64,000 bases of DNA. It comes from Heliocidaris tuberculata. Taxonomy: Eukaryota; Echinodermata; Echinoidea; Camarodonta; Echinometridae. Every line of letters starts with the position of its first letter. Positions within the stretch are counted from its first letter, which is position 1. Shown here in pieces: positions 23,901 to 38,546 of the stretch. Where the stretch lies: contig CM046836.1 of NCBI GenBank assembly GCA_025618425.1, positions 17,621,743-17,685,742 of the forward strand, read 5' to 3'. The position numbers and the translations under genes are program-made. The notes under the pieces are model-generated. The model worked only from the letters and a program-made list of their open reading frames with translations. It ran no database searches and was not told the DNA's origin.

Positions 23901-26798
23901 ATGATTAATCTTTCTGGATAAAAGGTAAACTACCAGGTATAACTTTCAGACAGTTTTTATTGAAATACAGTCTCATTTCTAAAACTTAGAAACCGCTTTA
24001 TTAAGATATCTCTTGTTCAATACTTACCTTGTTACAATCTGAAGATGCATATCTCTGAAACCTTTGATACCCATGAGACAGTTGTTGAAGCACTCCACTG
24101 CTTTGGAAGACCCACAGTTGTGCACTGGAATCCAAGATGGGGGGAAAAAAATCAAACTACAACTGGCTATTTCCCTCATCAGCATTATAATGACATGTAC
24201 ATGTATATGCATCGTAACTGAAATGTTTCTGGTTCGGTGTGTTTGGATACAGGGAATGGTAATGTCAGGTGCCCATTTTCAGTTTTTCACAATGTTGCAC
24301 ATGATATATGAAATGCCTTCATTCATCATAATTATCAACCAACTATTGTACATTAAGCATACATGTAAGTTTACCAATAATAAAATAGAAAAAAACACAT
24401 AAAGAAGATAAAAAGTCTTTTCAAAATAAAATAAATACAAGAATGAAATTACCTCCCAAACATTGAGGTGGGATTAATCTCACAATATCAAGAATTGATG
24501 ATATATTTTAATGTAGTGCATAAAAGCACATAATCATCATTGAAAGATCATGTGGTTATACTAAAGGTGTAATACAATAAAATATCTTTAACTTGTGTAA
24601 AACTGTCAAGAGCAATCCTACTTTGATCCTTACCAAAATCCTTGATTGATGGTCCTTCCTGTATAGCCCTTATGAGATCTCTGTGTGGCTTGGGCATATA
24701 CTCCTGGAATGTCTTGCACAGCTTATCTGAAATCATTCAACAAAGAAGAAAATTACATATTGCATCACTAGCACTATGCAATCATTACATTGTTTGCTTA
24801 GAAGAAGAAGAAGGGCTTTAATTCACTTTGGATATACAATTCACCAAAGAAGAATGATACATTCTACTGCTGCCACCATGCTACCATCGCTTCCTGATCT
24901 GGATAGAGCAAGAATGGGTTTAAGTCATTTTGGAGACTACAATAAAAAAATAAAATAAAAAAAATACTATCCCTGCTTCATTACCTGCTTGGAGCAAGAA
25001 GGAGTTTAAGTCATTTAGGAGATTACAATTTTTAAAAGAAAAATGCTAACATTGCTTCATTACCATCCTGGTTAGAGTAAGAAGGACTTTAAGTCGTTTT
25101 GGAGATTATGATCAATATAAAACAACAAAAGTGCTACCATCGCTTCATTGTCTGGTTAGAGCAAAAATGGGTGTAAGTCATTTTGGAGATTATAATTCTG
25201 AAAAAGAACAACAAAAATAATACATCCCACCACAAATGCCCTGCTATCATTGTCACATCATCTGCTCAATGCAAGAAAGGCTTACACTCATTTTACAAGT
25301 TTTTATTCCACAAAGATAAAAAATGATAGATCCCACTACTGCTGCAACTGTCATCATGCTTTAATTGCTTCAATATCTGCTTGGAGCAAGAAAGGGTTAA
25401 CTTCATTTTGAAGATTATCCCATCACTGACATCTTGCAACAAATGCTATATTGCCTACTTAGAAGCATAAAGGCTTTACTCCACTTTGTATTTTTATGTT
25501 CAACAGAAAAGAAAAAAAAAATATCCCACCACATACCTAGAACCAGTATGGCTTCAAAGCTACAGTTTAACATTTATTAAGCAATAATAAGTCATGATTG
25601 AATTGCACATGACTAATATATCCGAAAGTGCTTGAAAAAGAAATATTGGAAAGATTCTAGCAAAATAGTTTTCTGTAAATTTGTGTGTAAGAGAGATATG
25701 TCTTATATATTTATTCATTTATTTTCTAAATGCATGTGTGAAATGGGCAAGGACAAACTGGCTGATCATGTACAACAGCCTTTCCCAGCAGTATTGTCTG
25801 TACTCCAACATACATGTACATGTATGCTCCGGTGACAATTGCTCCAGGCATTATATCGTCAAAGATATAAGGTTAGGGTTAGGATTGCAATTGAGTTTTA
25901 GGTTAGGTTTACGGTTAAGGCTAGGGTTATGTATAGTGTTTTGTTAACCCTTTCGAGACAAATGACCACATTTTGTGGTTTGGCTCAATAACTTTTGATT
26001 CAGAGCTCTAAAAAATATACGATGCATGAGTAGAAAGAGCAAAAATTTCTACACACATTGTTTCCATTTTTGTTGCATGACCATATTGCGTTTGATGCCA
26101 GGAATTTTAAAAAGGAGAATAAGCTTCAAAATCCTTAAATTGGCAACACATTGAGAGGTTCAAAATCACTGTTTTTTAACAAAATTGGCAATTTTTTCAA
26201 CTTACGACTAAGTTTCTAATGATGTATATTGTTTTCAAAGACATTACATTTTGTTAGAACCATGTAGCACTAAACAAAAAATATTATTGTTGCCAATTTG
26301 AAGAACAAAATGTGATCAATTTAGCCCTTAAATAATTCCTGTCTTGAAAGGGTTAAGGGTTGACATTGAGAATTCTGTTAGTGCAGGGTATTGACCGAGG
26401 AGCAATTGTCACCAGAGCATGTGTCGTACAACTATCCTGTTATTCCAACCCACCGAAAATGCCACCATGAAAACACACAGTCAACTTACCTTGTGGTCCT
26501 TGATGGGTTATACCTAGTGCAGCATCTAGACAAGGCAATGTGGAACTCTGAGCAGCACTGCCTCCTGTATACTGTACAACCAACAAAGCATAATACATCC
26601 TGGAGTTCAAAATCATGTACATTAGTGAGGAGCATAAAAATGACAAAGAATATCAATGTGATCATATTCACCTTTTAGATACAATTTAGACAAATTTACC
26701 CCCCCCCCAAAAGATCCCGAAAATCAAGTGAAAAACAGCGAGAGATACAGAATCAAAGTAATCTGTATATAAACCCATATATATATATTTTTTTATAT

Positions 26799-26831
<33 letters not shown>

Positions 26832-29800
26832 GTAAACAATAACATCTTAATACTGAAAGTAGTATCTTGGAATACCAAGTAGATTTATTCATTTATCTAT
26901 TTTTTTTTTTTTTACAAATTGATGTTTCAGGTATTACCAACACTGTACAAAGACATCATTTTGGCGGTCTGCAAAAATCCTTCTTATGCATTTGACTGAA
27001 ATTTAACTTTTGCCAAGATAATATAGACAAAAGATATTTTCACTTTTCACTGAAGTGATACAGCATTACGGATTTATCCATATGTCCAGAAAAGTATGAA
27101 TAAAATCGCCCCTGAAGGTCACTTACACAAAAGAACTTACTTTTCTCAATGCAAGTACAAGCCACATTGAAAAGAATACATCCAATATAAACATTCCTCA
27201 ATCATAGGTTTCTTTAGGCTACTGCCAACTGATGACATGATGATGATAGCACTATAATGAGCATTGGGACAAAGTATACAGACACACGTAATGTTGACTT
27301 ACTCAAGTGTAGGTCTTATATGAAAGGCCAATACCAACACTCAATGTTCTTAAAACCTGTAGAAGGTCATGAAATCATAGATATAGTGAAGTCAATGAAA
27401 ATTGGTAAGAGTCCAGGGCATGATAACATAACTGTTTCTGTCATTAAAGAATCAATTTATTTTATTCTTGCTCCATTAGTGTATATTTTCAATCTTTCTC
27501 TTGCTACTGGTAAATTTCCTCATGGTATGAAACAGGCAAGAGTGACCCCGATCCATAAGAAGGGCTCTCTCAATCAATTTTGTAATTATAGACCGGTGTC
27601 ACTCTTGCCTGTATTCTCTAAAATACTAGAAAATCTGTGTTACTCTCGATTATTGTCTTATACTGCAAAACAAAAGATATTGTCAAATTTTCAATATGGC
27701 TTCAGATCTGGTCATTCAACTATATTGGCCTTGACATATTTCTTAGATCAAATAAGCACTTCCCTTGATGATAGTAAACATTCACTCTCTCTGTCATTGG
27801 ATATTTCAAAAGCTTTTGATTCAATTAATCTTCAAGTCTTATTATCCAAGTTAGATTATTATGGTGTGAGGGGTTTGGCATTGCAGTGGATAGAGAACTA
27901 TTTAAAGGAAAGAAAGCAATATGTTGTTTACAATGATGAAACTTCATTTGAAAAAGAACCTATATGTGGGGTACCCCAAGGGTCTATATTGGGCCCCCTG
28001 TTATTCCTTTTATATGTAAATGATTTACCAAATGCTTCCTCAATATTATCATACATCCTTTTTGCAGATGATACAAATGTTTTTTTGAGCGAGAAGAAAC
28101 TAGATATTCTTGTCCATAATATGAATAAGGAAATTCAACAGGTAAATACATGGTATAAAGTGAATGGTTTAAGGGTTAACATTGAGAAGACAAATTTTCT
28201 TCATTTTGCTCCATTGAATAAACAATATGATAAAAGTTTGCTTACTCTTAAGTTTACTGATTCATTAGAGCATATCAAGCAAGTACATAGTACCAGCTTC
28301 TTGGGAGTCAATATCGATGATAAGTTATCATGGTCTTTACATATTAATGACATTGCATTGAAAATCTCGAGAATTATTGGAATTATGTCAAAGTTAAAAT
28401 TTGTATTACCTTCAAAGGTGCTCCTTCTGTTATATAATTCGTTAATCTTACCTCACTTACAATATGGGAATATAATATGGATAAGTGCCTCAAATACATT
28501 GTTAAATCGACTGCATTTGTTGCAAAAACGTGTGATATGCATAGTTGCCAAATCTCATTATTTAGCCCATACCAACAATCTATTTAAACAATATAGGGTA
28601 TTCTGAGTAAGTTACAACTGGGAGAATTTATGTATAAATCTGAGAAAGGACTACTTCCAAACTCGCTTCAAAACTGGTATAGGTGTAACAATGATGTTCA
28701 TTATTATAACACTCGAAACTCCAAGAAATTATATAGTATTTATTACAGGACCGCTACTGGTCAAAGAAGTGTTAAGTATCAGGGTTACCTTACATGGTCT
28801 GCTTTAGATGACAACATTAAACAATCTAAATCATTACGACAATTTAAGCTAAAATACAAAAAATATCTAATTAACTCCAAGTAAACTATCAGGTTCTTTA
28901 TTTTATTTCAATACATATGTAACTATTAAGTTCCAAACCACTGTTATTGTTTTCTGTTCTGTTTTGTTTTGTTTTTCTTTATCAGGCCATATAAAAAATA
29001 CCCAACATTTAATAGCTCCGGGGCTAGACTCGATAAGCTTTGCTTTTTCTAGCCCCATTCACATTAAGTTACTTATTCTGTATTGTTCTATGTTTGTTTA
29101 TCTATTTCGATTCTTCTATAATGGTATATTTATATACATGTATTCAAAATGTCTATTTTCTGAGTATGTATATGACTCTGTATATTTTTGATGTTTTTTA
29201 ATGTGAAGAATAATAAATGAAATGAAATGAAATGAAATGAAATAAACAAAAAAATAAAAAATAAATTTTTTTTTTGCTTCCCCCATCCCCACCTTCCAAA
29301 GCAATTCATTCCTTAAAACCCATTGCCTATACAGGGCCCAGATGGTTCCTGTATTTATCCTACAAGGATGGGAGAATTTGGTAGTCACCAGGTTAAAGTA
29401 AGACAGACCCAAGTGTATGGAAGCAGCTATCTGTAAGATCATTCAAGATTTTATTCAAGATTTCAATGACCTATACTCACACAGAGTGGCTCTTCACTGA
29501 CTCCCTCATAGATTAACCCTTTAAGTCCTTTCTTCTTAAAGGCTGGTGCATCCCACCTATCAATGAAATCAAATAGATGAAAATTACTTAAATTGTGTCT
29601 TAAAATTTTCAAGAGAGCTATTAAGTTAGTGTAACAACTACGAAATTGCATCCAATATATTATCTGTTGATAACCTGAAGGGCTGTTACTCTATGTTAAA
29701 ACATAAGTTTTAATGCGATTTTTATTCTTAGCACATATAAAATTTCCCAAACATAGCATAATTTCATTTCTCTGAAAAAGCCATCTTCTTTTTTTCTTTC

Positions 29801-32800
29801 ATTTCCCGGTACTGAAAAAACAAGTGAATGAGTAAATTACGCAATGCGTAATAAATGTCCCCGCCGGAAGTGCAGATCTGTGGAAATTAACTAGCCTGAA
29901 CCTTAAAACTTCAGTGAAAAACTTTAGTGAATAAAATAATAATGTTACTGCATGCAAAAGAAGAGAATACCAACAATGCATGTATACAACTGAAATATAA
30001 AACATGAAAACATTATGAACCTTCAGCCATTTTGAATAAATTTGCATAAATTTGCATGAATAATGAATTTCAAAATTCTGTGTAGAAGTTTGGAAGCCCC
30101 CACCCAGCCCTATCAGATAAAACAATCGGAATCAAAATCCGATGTGAAATAGAGGAGAAGTAGCATTTTTCGTCACTTTTGAATAAATTTGCATGAATTT
30201 GCATAATTAATGAATTTCACGATTCTGTGTAGAAGTTTGGAAGCCCTCACCAAGCCCTATCAGATAAAACAATCAGAATCAAAATCGGCCAAGAAATGAC
30301 GGAGAAGTAGCATTTTCTAACATTTGAGCACACACGGACAGACGGACGCACGGACGGACGGACGGACGCACGGACGGACGGACGGACGGACACACACACA
30401 CACACGCACACACAAACGGAGCCCATTTCATAGTCCCCTCGCGAACTTCGTTCGGCGGGGACAAAAAATTACAGCTGACATAAATACCAACCACTTCCAT
30501 AAATCTAAAAATACCTGAACAATTTTTTCTGATGTTAAACCAGAAACGTCTAATTGCACAAATATGATAACATCTGAATTATTTGTTTTCCTTAGTAAAC
30601 TACACATTGTTTCTTTCATAACAATTTTCTTACCCAGCTAGGAATGGCCTGAAGATATTGTAGAAAACATGTGGCCTGCACCCATCTGCAAATATGAGGA
30701 ACAAAAATTGTCATGCAATAATAGTCACATAAAACGTAAATATGAACAATATACAGGTAGATAAAGTGATAGAAGTGTAAATTACTGAATTCAACATAAT
30801 GATGCATCATGGATGATTCCCTCCATCTCTTCTCACCCTATCTTTCTCTTTCTCTCTTCCGTGCTCCCTTTCTCCCTCATTTCCTCTCTCTCTCCCTCTT
30901 ATACTCTTTCGGTTCCATGTGTGCATCAAGACTGGTATGAGAAATTATATATCTCGCTATCTCTCTTTCTCCCCCAACCCCCTCTCCCTCTCTCATTTCT
31001 TCTCTCCCTCCCTCTATAGCTACCTCTCTCTATGCCCCCTCTATTTTTCCACCTCTCTTTCTTCTTCTTTTCCCCCTTTCTCTTTCTCCTCCTCTCTCTT
31101 TCCTCTCTCTTTCTCCCTTCTCTCATGCTCCCCCCCTCTCTCTCTCTCTCTCTCTTTCCTATCTCTTTCTCCCCTCTCTCATGCTCCCCATCTCTTTCTC
31201 CCCTCTCTCTCTCTTACCCTCTCTTTTTCTCCCCCCCCCCCCTCCCCCTCCTTTCTCTTTCTCCTTCTCTCTTTCTCCCCCTCTCTCTTCTTCCCCCTCT
31301 CACTTTCTCCCTCTCTCTCTCTTTCTCCTCTTTTCTCATTCCCTCTCTCTGTCCCCTTCTATAACAATAACAATTTTCTGGAAACAAATAGAATGCTGAA
31401 CAGGGAACCATGATGGATTATGTCATTATCACATGTAATTACTTTTGAAGTCTGGGAACCAATCTCAAAAACAGAAATGATGCATGTTATCTTCTAAATT
31501 CCTGAAGTCTTATCCATCACAATCAGATGTAAGGTGTGAAGAGACGTAAAAGATATTAGGGATAAAATGGTTATGGATTTAAAATGACAGAAAGAGAAAC
31601 AGAGGTTAAGAGATTGACTGGAGTATACACATTTCAGAAATTTCTAAAACACTCTCTAAATATGTTGGTATCCTATATAAATTGAAATTCATACTACCCA
31701 GTAATGTTTTGTATATTCTTTACAATAGCCTTGTCTTGCCACATTTAAACTACTGCAACTATATTAGGGGTAATACTTATAAATCACATCTCAATAAATT
31801 ATGTATTTTACAGAAAAGGTCTCTTCGTATAATTACAAAGTCACAAATGCAATGTGCAAGTAAACCCCTTTTTAAAAAGAAGCAAATTTTGCCTGTACAT
31901 GAGTTAATTACATTCAATACTCTAATTTTTATGTACTCTGTAAGACATAACATTTTTCCGGAAAAGTATTGTAGTATGTTTACCCAAAATTTCAATATTC
32001 ATTCATATGCAACTCGTCAAAAAGATCATTTTCATCAACCAAAAGTAAGACTTACTTCCTCACTAAATTCACTAACAGTTACCGGTATAAAAAAGTGGAA
32101 TCAGTTACCAACTATTCTAAAACAATGCACGACATTATCCTCTTTTAAGAAACTTTGCAGAAATTATTTAATTGATAATTTATAGAAATGTCAGGTTTGT
32201 GTGTGTGTGTGTGTGTGTGTATGTGAATGCAATACTTTTATCTTTGCTTGTCTGTGTATGTAGTGAATGTGTTGTTTTATTTATTGGATTTTAAGAAATT
32301 ATGTTTATTTTCATTACAATTTTGAGGGCCATGCTTTATAAGCATCTTGCTTTTTGTGGTCCTAACCATATTTTGCTCTATTGTAGATTTTGAACTATTG
32401 ATATGTATACTTCTTCTGTAAATATGTTTGCTTTTATGGTTGAATAAAATTGAATTGAATTGAATTGAATTGAGATGGGGGAGAAATAGAGAATGATGAG
32501 TATGAAATTTCAAGAGACAAAGAGAAAGAATGAAAGAGAGGCAATGTAATATAGTGACAACAACATTGGAGAGAGAGTCTCAAATTGGCAACTTAGTTGT
32601 ATGTCATTGATGTAATTGAGGAAAACTATCCCACTTGTTGTACACTAAAATATCATGAATTCTCATTTCTCTCCAAAGGAACTCTTCCCTTAAAGCTGTA
32701 CTAAAGATATAATATGGATAGCATAATGTTGTATTTCCTCCAATAGAAGGAACATCGTACTCAGCACTAGAAATTCAGAAAAATTATCATTTGTCAGTTA

Positions 32801-35800
32801 GGGGAAAATAGGAGAGTAGTGCAACATAGCATTACAGAAATATTACCAATTTGCCAATTTGAAATTCCCATATGTAAAGTGATTTCAAATATGACTTTCT
32901 TATTATTTATCTAATTTCATTCAAACTTTCATCAACATTCACCTGTATGTGAAGCAAAAGGAATATTTTAAATAAATATGTTGAATACACACAGAAAAGA
33001 TATAGGGAAAGGAACAAAATTACATATTTGCTAAAACATCCTTTCTCTTAAGTAATTTTTTTTCTTTTTTTAAAAAGTAGAACTCTGTTGATTTTAAATA
33101 TTTATTTAATTCTTATTATTTCGTAGGTAAAGCTTAAATTAAACAAAGTTATCCGAATTCAGTGCATGGAAACATTTATGCTCATTCATGCTCATTTAAA
33201 AAAAAAACATCTTGCCAGTATTTGTTCCAAACTTATGTTATATATTTTTCTTTCTGTTTTTTTTTTAGTTTTAATGTTTTACAATGTGTTTATGTAATAT
33301 TTGAAAGTTCTTTTATGTAAATCACGTGCAATTCGGCTTTTTGCCGCAAATCCAAGTGATTCTTTGAATAAACCATAACTGAATTGAATTGAATTGAATT
33401 GAATTTGAAATAATGATTATTTACCAATTATAAAGTGGTAAAATACAGCCCCGCTATAGCACCTGAAGAGCTCTTCGAACACTGCTGAGATATGTGACGT
33501 CACGCCAGGGACCAATCCTGCCTAAGCAAACGATGTCCCATAACATCTTACACATTTTCAGTGCCTGTTTTGTCATCTCCTCTTCATTTATTTCTCTTAC
33601 TTCACTAGCGTCAGTCTAAATGTTAATCTGTTGCCTCACTCTAAACTTCGTGTATGGTATTATTTTGATGAAAAATACAGCGTTAAAAAAATAAAGGAAT
33701 CAGTCGCTTGTAAACGAAATAAGACGCCATTGTGTTTTCAGCTGCATGCACTGTGGCATTTTCGGCGTTTCAAGAGGAAATGTATACCGTCCATGCTATT
33801 ATTCAGCGGGCTTTTCAATTCGAAAGTGTGGTTTCTTTGATTGATCATTGATCCTTATCCTGTATATTTACAAACAAATGATTTTAGTTATCAGAAATGG
33901 TTTCACTCCCTTTTTAGAATGGTACAAATGATTTTAGTTATCAGAAATAGTTTCACTCCCCTTTTAGAATGGTTTGAAATACGGTCACATTTAAATACAC
34001 CAAACTCTTTATAATTTGAGAAATAAGTGAATTGCAATTACGTTCATTCATTATACGATGTCGTCTGCTTAGGCAGGATTGGTCAGTGGTGTGAAGTCAT
34101 CAAAACATCGCTATATTTCTGGCGAATCGCTCGGATATCCCAGATGCTGAGAAGTGCTTTTATTTGTGTTATTTTTTAATCAATTTTTTAATCAATTGAT
34201 GTAAAACTTATACAGTTGCCATCTGTAAGCTTCCCAGTTTCTATTGATACATTATTTGCCATATTTGTGATTTTCTTTGAAGAGGCCCTTTAAGCAAAAA
34301 GTGTGATGCATCTTTGTGTACTGCTGTTTTCAGTATCTATCAATATTTCTTTACTGAAATGAAAAAAATTAGATAAATAAACAACATTACGTACCAATCA
34401 TCCTGTCTAGACTGTCCTTCATCCTGTGTGTAGCTCCCTCTATAGTCTGCAACTCCCTAATTATTTTGTGCACATCATTGTCAACGACGGCCTAAAAAAT
34501 GGCAGATGTAAAAATTAAGCTAAGGAATGTAAATTTGAAGAAAAAAGAAAAGGGGGGAAAAATCCACTCAAATAAAAAAGACGCAGATCTGAAAATTAGC
34601 AAAAGAACTGCAGAAAAGAAACAAAAGCAAGAGAAAAAAATAAAAGAACTCCACATAAAAGATGAAAAGGAAATAAAATCAACAAAGAATGCCCCACTAG
34701 AAAATACAATTCATAACAAAGAAACCCATTATCAAATAGCCCTAGGCTCCAACCCCTACATTAAATTTTTCATTTCATGGAAGGCAAATCCTGCCTTAAA
34801 TATCAATTTTTGGAATGTGTGTTTGGCTGACATATAGCTATCCTTTTCTTATGGTACAGAAAAATGTATACATTGGAAGTTTTAGAATAATTCAGAAGAA
34901 AATTATGCAAGAGCAAGGGTGATCTTCCCTATTGAAATTGCTTTTCAACATACACATTAAATTTACAAACACTTTGATGAAGAACAATGCAACCAAGAAG
35001 ATTACAAAATCCGTTCGATCACTAAATATTTAAATGATAGCATTACAGTTTCTTATCAATTATTTATCTTCAGTGCTTCGGGGGAGAAAAAATACATGTA
35101 CATGTATGATATGGAAAGTAAAGGTTAAATAAGAGATCGAAAAGGTCAAATCATCTCCAATGCAATGACTTTGAATTTCAATGTTTATGTTCAAATATAC
35201 AACTACAATCAAGCTTGCTATGTTTGATGCTGTACAGTCTACTTTCCACAAATCAAAATATGAATCATAACTGGTCCAATATTTTTATTGCTTTCAAATA
35301 CAGTTAAAGGGAAAGTTCACCCTGAAGATTACTTGAGTTTAAAAAATGCAGAAAAAATAAAGAAAAATATTGGCGAAAGTTTGGACAAAATCCGTTAAAG
35401 AATAACGGAGTTATGGACTTTTGAAGTTTTGATTTTGTGACGTCACATGCGAGCAGCTCCTCCATTATGTAATGTGATAAATATTCCATAAAATACAGTT
35501 TTCTCAGAAAATTTAAAATATTTTCGTCTGTGCATTTGATATATTGTCAGAAATGTTATTCAATACTAGATTCTGAAAAGAAACAATATTAATTAATCGT
35601 GGAACGTAAAAAAAATGCGAATATATGGAATATTTATTACATGACCAATGGGCAGCTGCTCGCATGTGACGTCACGAATCCAAAACTTTAAATACTCATA
35701 ACTCTTTTATTATTTGACCGATTTTCATCAAACCTTCGCCAATATTTTTCTTTATTTTTTCTGCATTTTTTAAACTCAAGTAATCTTCGGGGTGAACTTC

Positions 35801-38498
35801 CCCTTTAAGTCATGAAAAAATGCCTAATTAGTCAAAGCTCTTTCTTCTTCTCTCTCTTTCTCTTTTCTTTCTTCCATACCAACACTCTTTATATCTCTCT
35901 TCCTCTTTTCTCCTAGCACCTCCTCCCTCTTTCTCCCTCCTCCTCCTCCCCTTCTCTCTCTCTCTCTTTCCCTCTCCCTCGGTCCTACTTTATTGCTCTC
36001 TCTTTCTCTCTTTTTCTAGGATTTAATTAACGATTCTGTAACAAAGAAATTAAACAAACACAATCAATTTTTAAATAAGACAAACAAAATATCAAAATAT
36101 TGATATTTCAGCATTTCTTTACCTTTTGTGATTCTATTATACTGCAAAGGGCTGGCGCAAAGTCCAATTCAACCTGAGTTGCTGTGCAGAAGAACCATGA
36201 TTCATCATCTCCACCACATATTTGCACAAGAGTTTCTAAATTGCTGAATGGAGGAGGAGGATTGAGGCAGTAATATTGACAGAAATGAGAATAATATTTC
36301 AAAACACTCAATAAAGTAAATAACTGCCCACTCTAGTATAAAATGTTGATGGGATAGGTCAGGACATAAAGAGAACAAAGCCTGTTCTTTCATAAATATC
36401 TTTTGATGATCGGCTTTAATGGCTTATGAAAATTTTTAAGTCTTTTCACAACTCTCAACTTTGCAACTTTGCACCCTTTAACTCGAGCATAAAATATTGT
36501 CAGATTTTTAGGGGTCACTTCATAGAAGAGACCCTGACCTACCCACAGGTACGAAAATTTCCTGAAAATATTTTGAAATGTTCGTTTGGAGACATTTTCC
36601 AAACTGTCAACTTCTGGGGGGATGCATTGCACATATCAATAATCCCATTACCAACTGGAGAGGCTTTTGTCATACTACAAAACCAGAAACATCCACAACA
36701 TAGATTTTCGTGAACTGTTAATTAATTTTTCAAGGCGAGAAGCTTCTACCATTTCTAAAAATTTGATGATTGTAATTCAATTACTTCACACTATTTACTG
36801 AATTTGAGCAAATATGGATCAAAATTTGTAAATTTTCTGGTTTTACAGGATGACTGCCATGCACAGATCTACTTGTACATACTCATGTTCCATTTTCCCA
36901 TCAGGATCTTTCAGTTTCCAGTTTAAGAGACCAAACCCATATGAGTTGAGGGTCGGGGTTACTTGTAGATATTCTGCAACAGCTGAAAAAGGCACTGCAA
37001 TACATCGTGGCAGGACCTACATGTAGTCAGAAGGGAATTATGAACAAAATTAAAATATATCAGTTCAAAAAAACATATTAACAAAAATAACACCAAATGT
37101 ATCTATTATTGAAAAATCTCCAGTTTAAATGTGCCATATACTATTCCAAGTTATCATCAATTATTGTTAAATTCTCCTATTTACTTTCATACCCTTCCTC
37201 TCTCATTCCCTAAAAAATAGAAATGAATTATATAATCTCCATTCTTCCTGTACTTATCTCTTCTTTTCTTCCAATACCACATCAAAGTTCTTTCCAAAAG
37301 ACTATTACTTTGGTATCATAAGACCTGACAAACATTTCCCATCAAAGCATTCCTAGTATCAGATATCAGTATGTCATATCCTACATGTATAAACCCTATT
37401 ACACGAATTGCAACACAAACTTTAGCAATGAAATTCCTCTTTTATATCCAGAAGTCCTTTACAGCTACATGTATGATTCAAATAACTCAAGCACAAGGAC
37501 TGTTTAATAGCCTAGCACATCACCTATTGAAATGTATGGTCTTTACAATCACCTACCAGAGCATAATGCATGATTTCTACAGGCAATACTGACCCTCAGT
37601 GAATACCTCGGAAGTAAAATACTTTAATCGCAAATAAGGATTTACAACAACAAAAAATCAAGTAACAAAAAATACCTTTGTGATATATATGTATGTACCT
37701 TGTAGTATATGTTTGATCATCGTTTTAAAGGCATTAACAGGCCAAGGCATGAAGGTTTAATGAGAACACTGTTGGATTACAATATGATTGCATTCTAGGG
37801 ATGTGGCACACGTACAAAATCTTGAAAAGTGATTAGGCCTACCTCTGGAATTCCCTCCTCTCCTTCACACCATACATACGCATGGGTAAGGGCTACTAAA
37901 CACACCATGGCAGCTTTGTAAGCCTGGGGGCTCTCAAGTTGGGTGTGATCGAGTAAGGGCAGCTAGAAGTCATGACAGAGATGAAAGAGATCCATGAATT
38001 AATTATGAAAGAATCATGCATGAATTAGTTAGTCCAAATAAAAATTATTCCTAGGTAGTAGTTTCTCATCCCCGCCTGCATCCTTCTTTGCACCCGCCTC
38101 CTTTTCTTGTTATTTGATATTTTTGTTTAAAAAAATAATGGAACAAAAAAATTCAAATCACCAACAGTCTGCTACAGACCCTTAAAATTAAATCTTGATG
38201 CCTTTTGGGGGTACCACCAACATTTTGCTGCAGACCCTAAAATTAAATCTTGATGCCTTTTGGGGGTTTAAAGGGACCCCAGAAGAATATAAACATAACG
38301 GAAAGCCATGCCTAATAGCATTTGTATGTGCGGTGGCCATCTTGGAAAAAATATCAAATAACATTGGTACCCCCTCCTCCTCATTTTTGCAAAATCCGGA
38401 CGAGAAACTAGGAATCAATTTTACTTGGCCTTACATGTATGTACATCAGATTGTGTTCATGGCTCATCTACTACCCCCCCCCCCCAAAAAAAAAAAAC

Positions 38499-38546
<48 letters not shown>

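Noticed and set aside
24766..25540. Possible CRISPR-like spaced repeat array
   Set aside because: Units are long, diverged, have no constant short repeat, and lie in a eukaryotic intron; an ordinary minisatellite.
30817..31413. Ser/Leu/Pro-rich open frames
   Set aside because: Simple polypyrimidine tract.
34499..34837. Lys-rich plus-strand 112-codon frame starting beside IDO exon 6
   Set aside because: Antisense to the IDO acceptor region and A-rich; no domain, no splice support.
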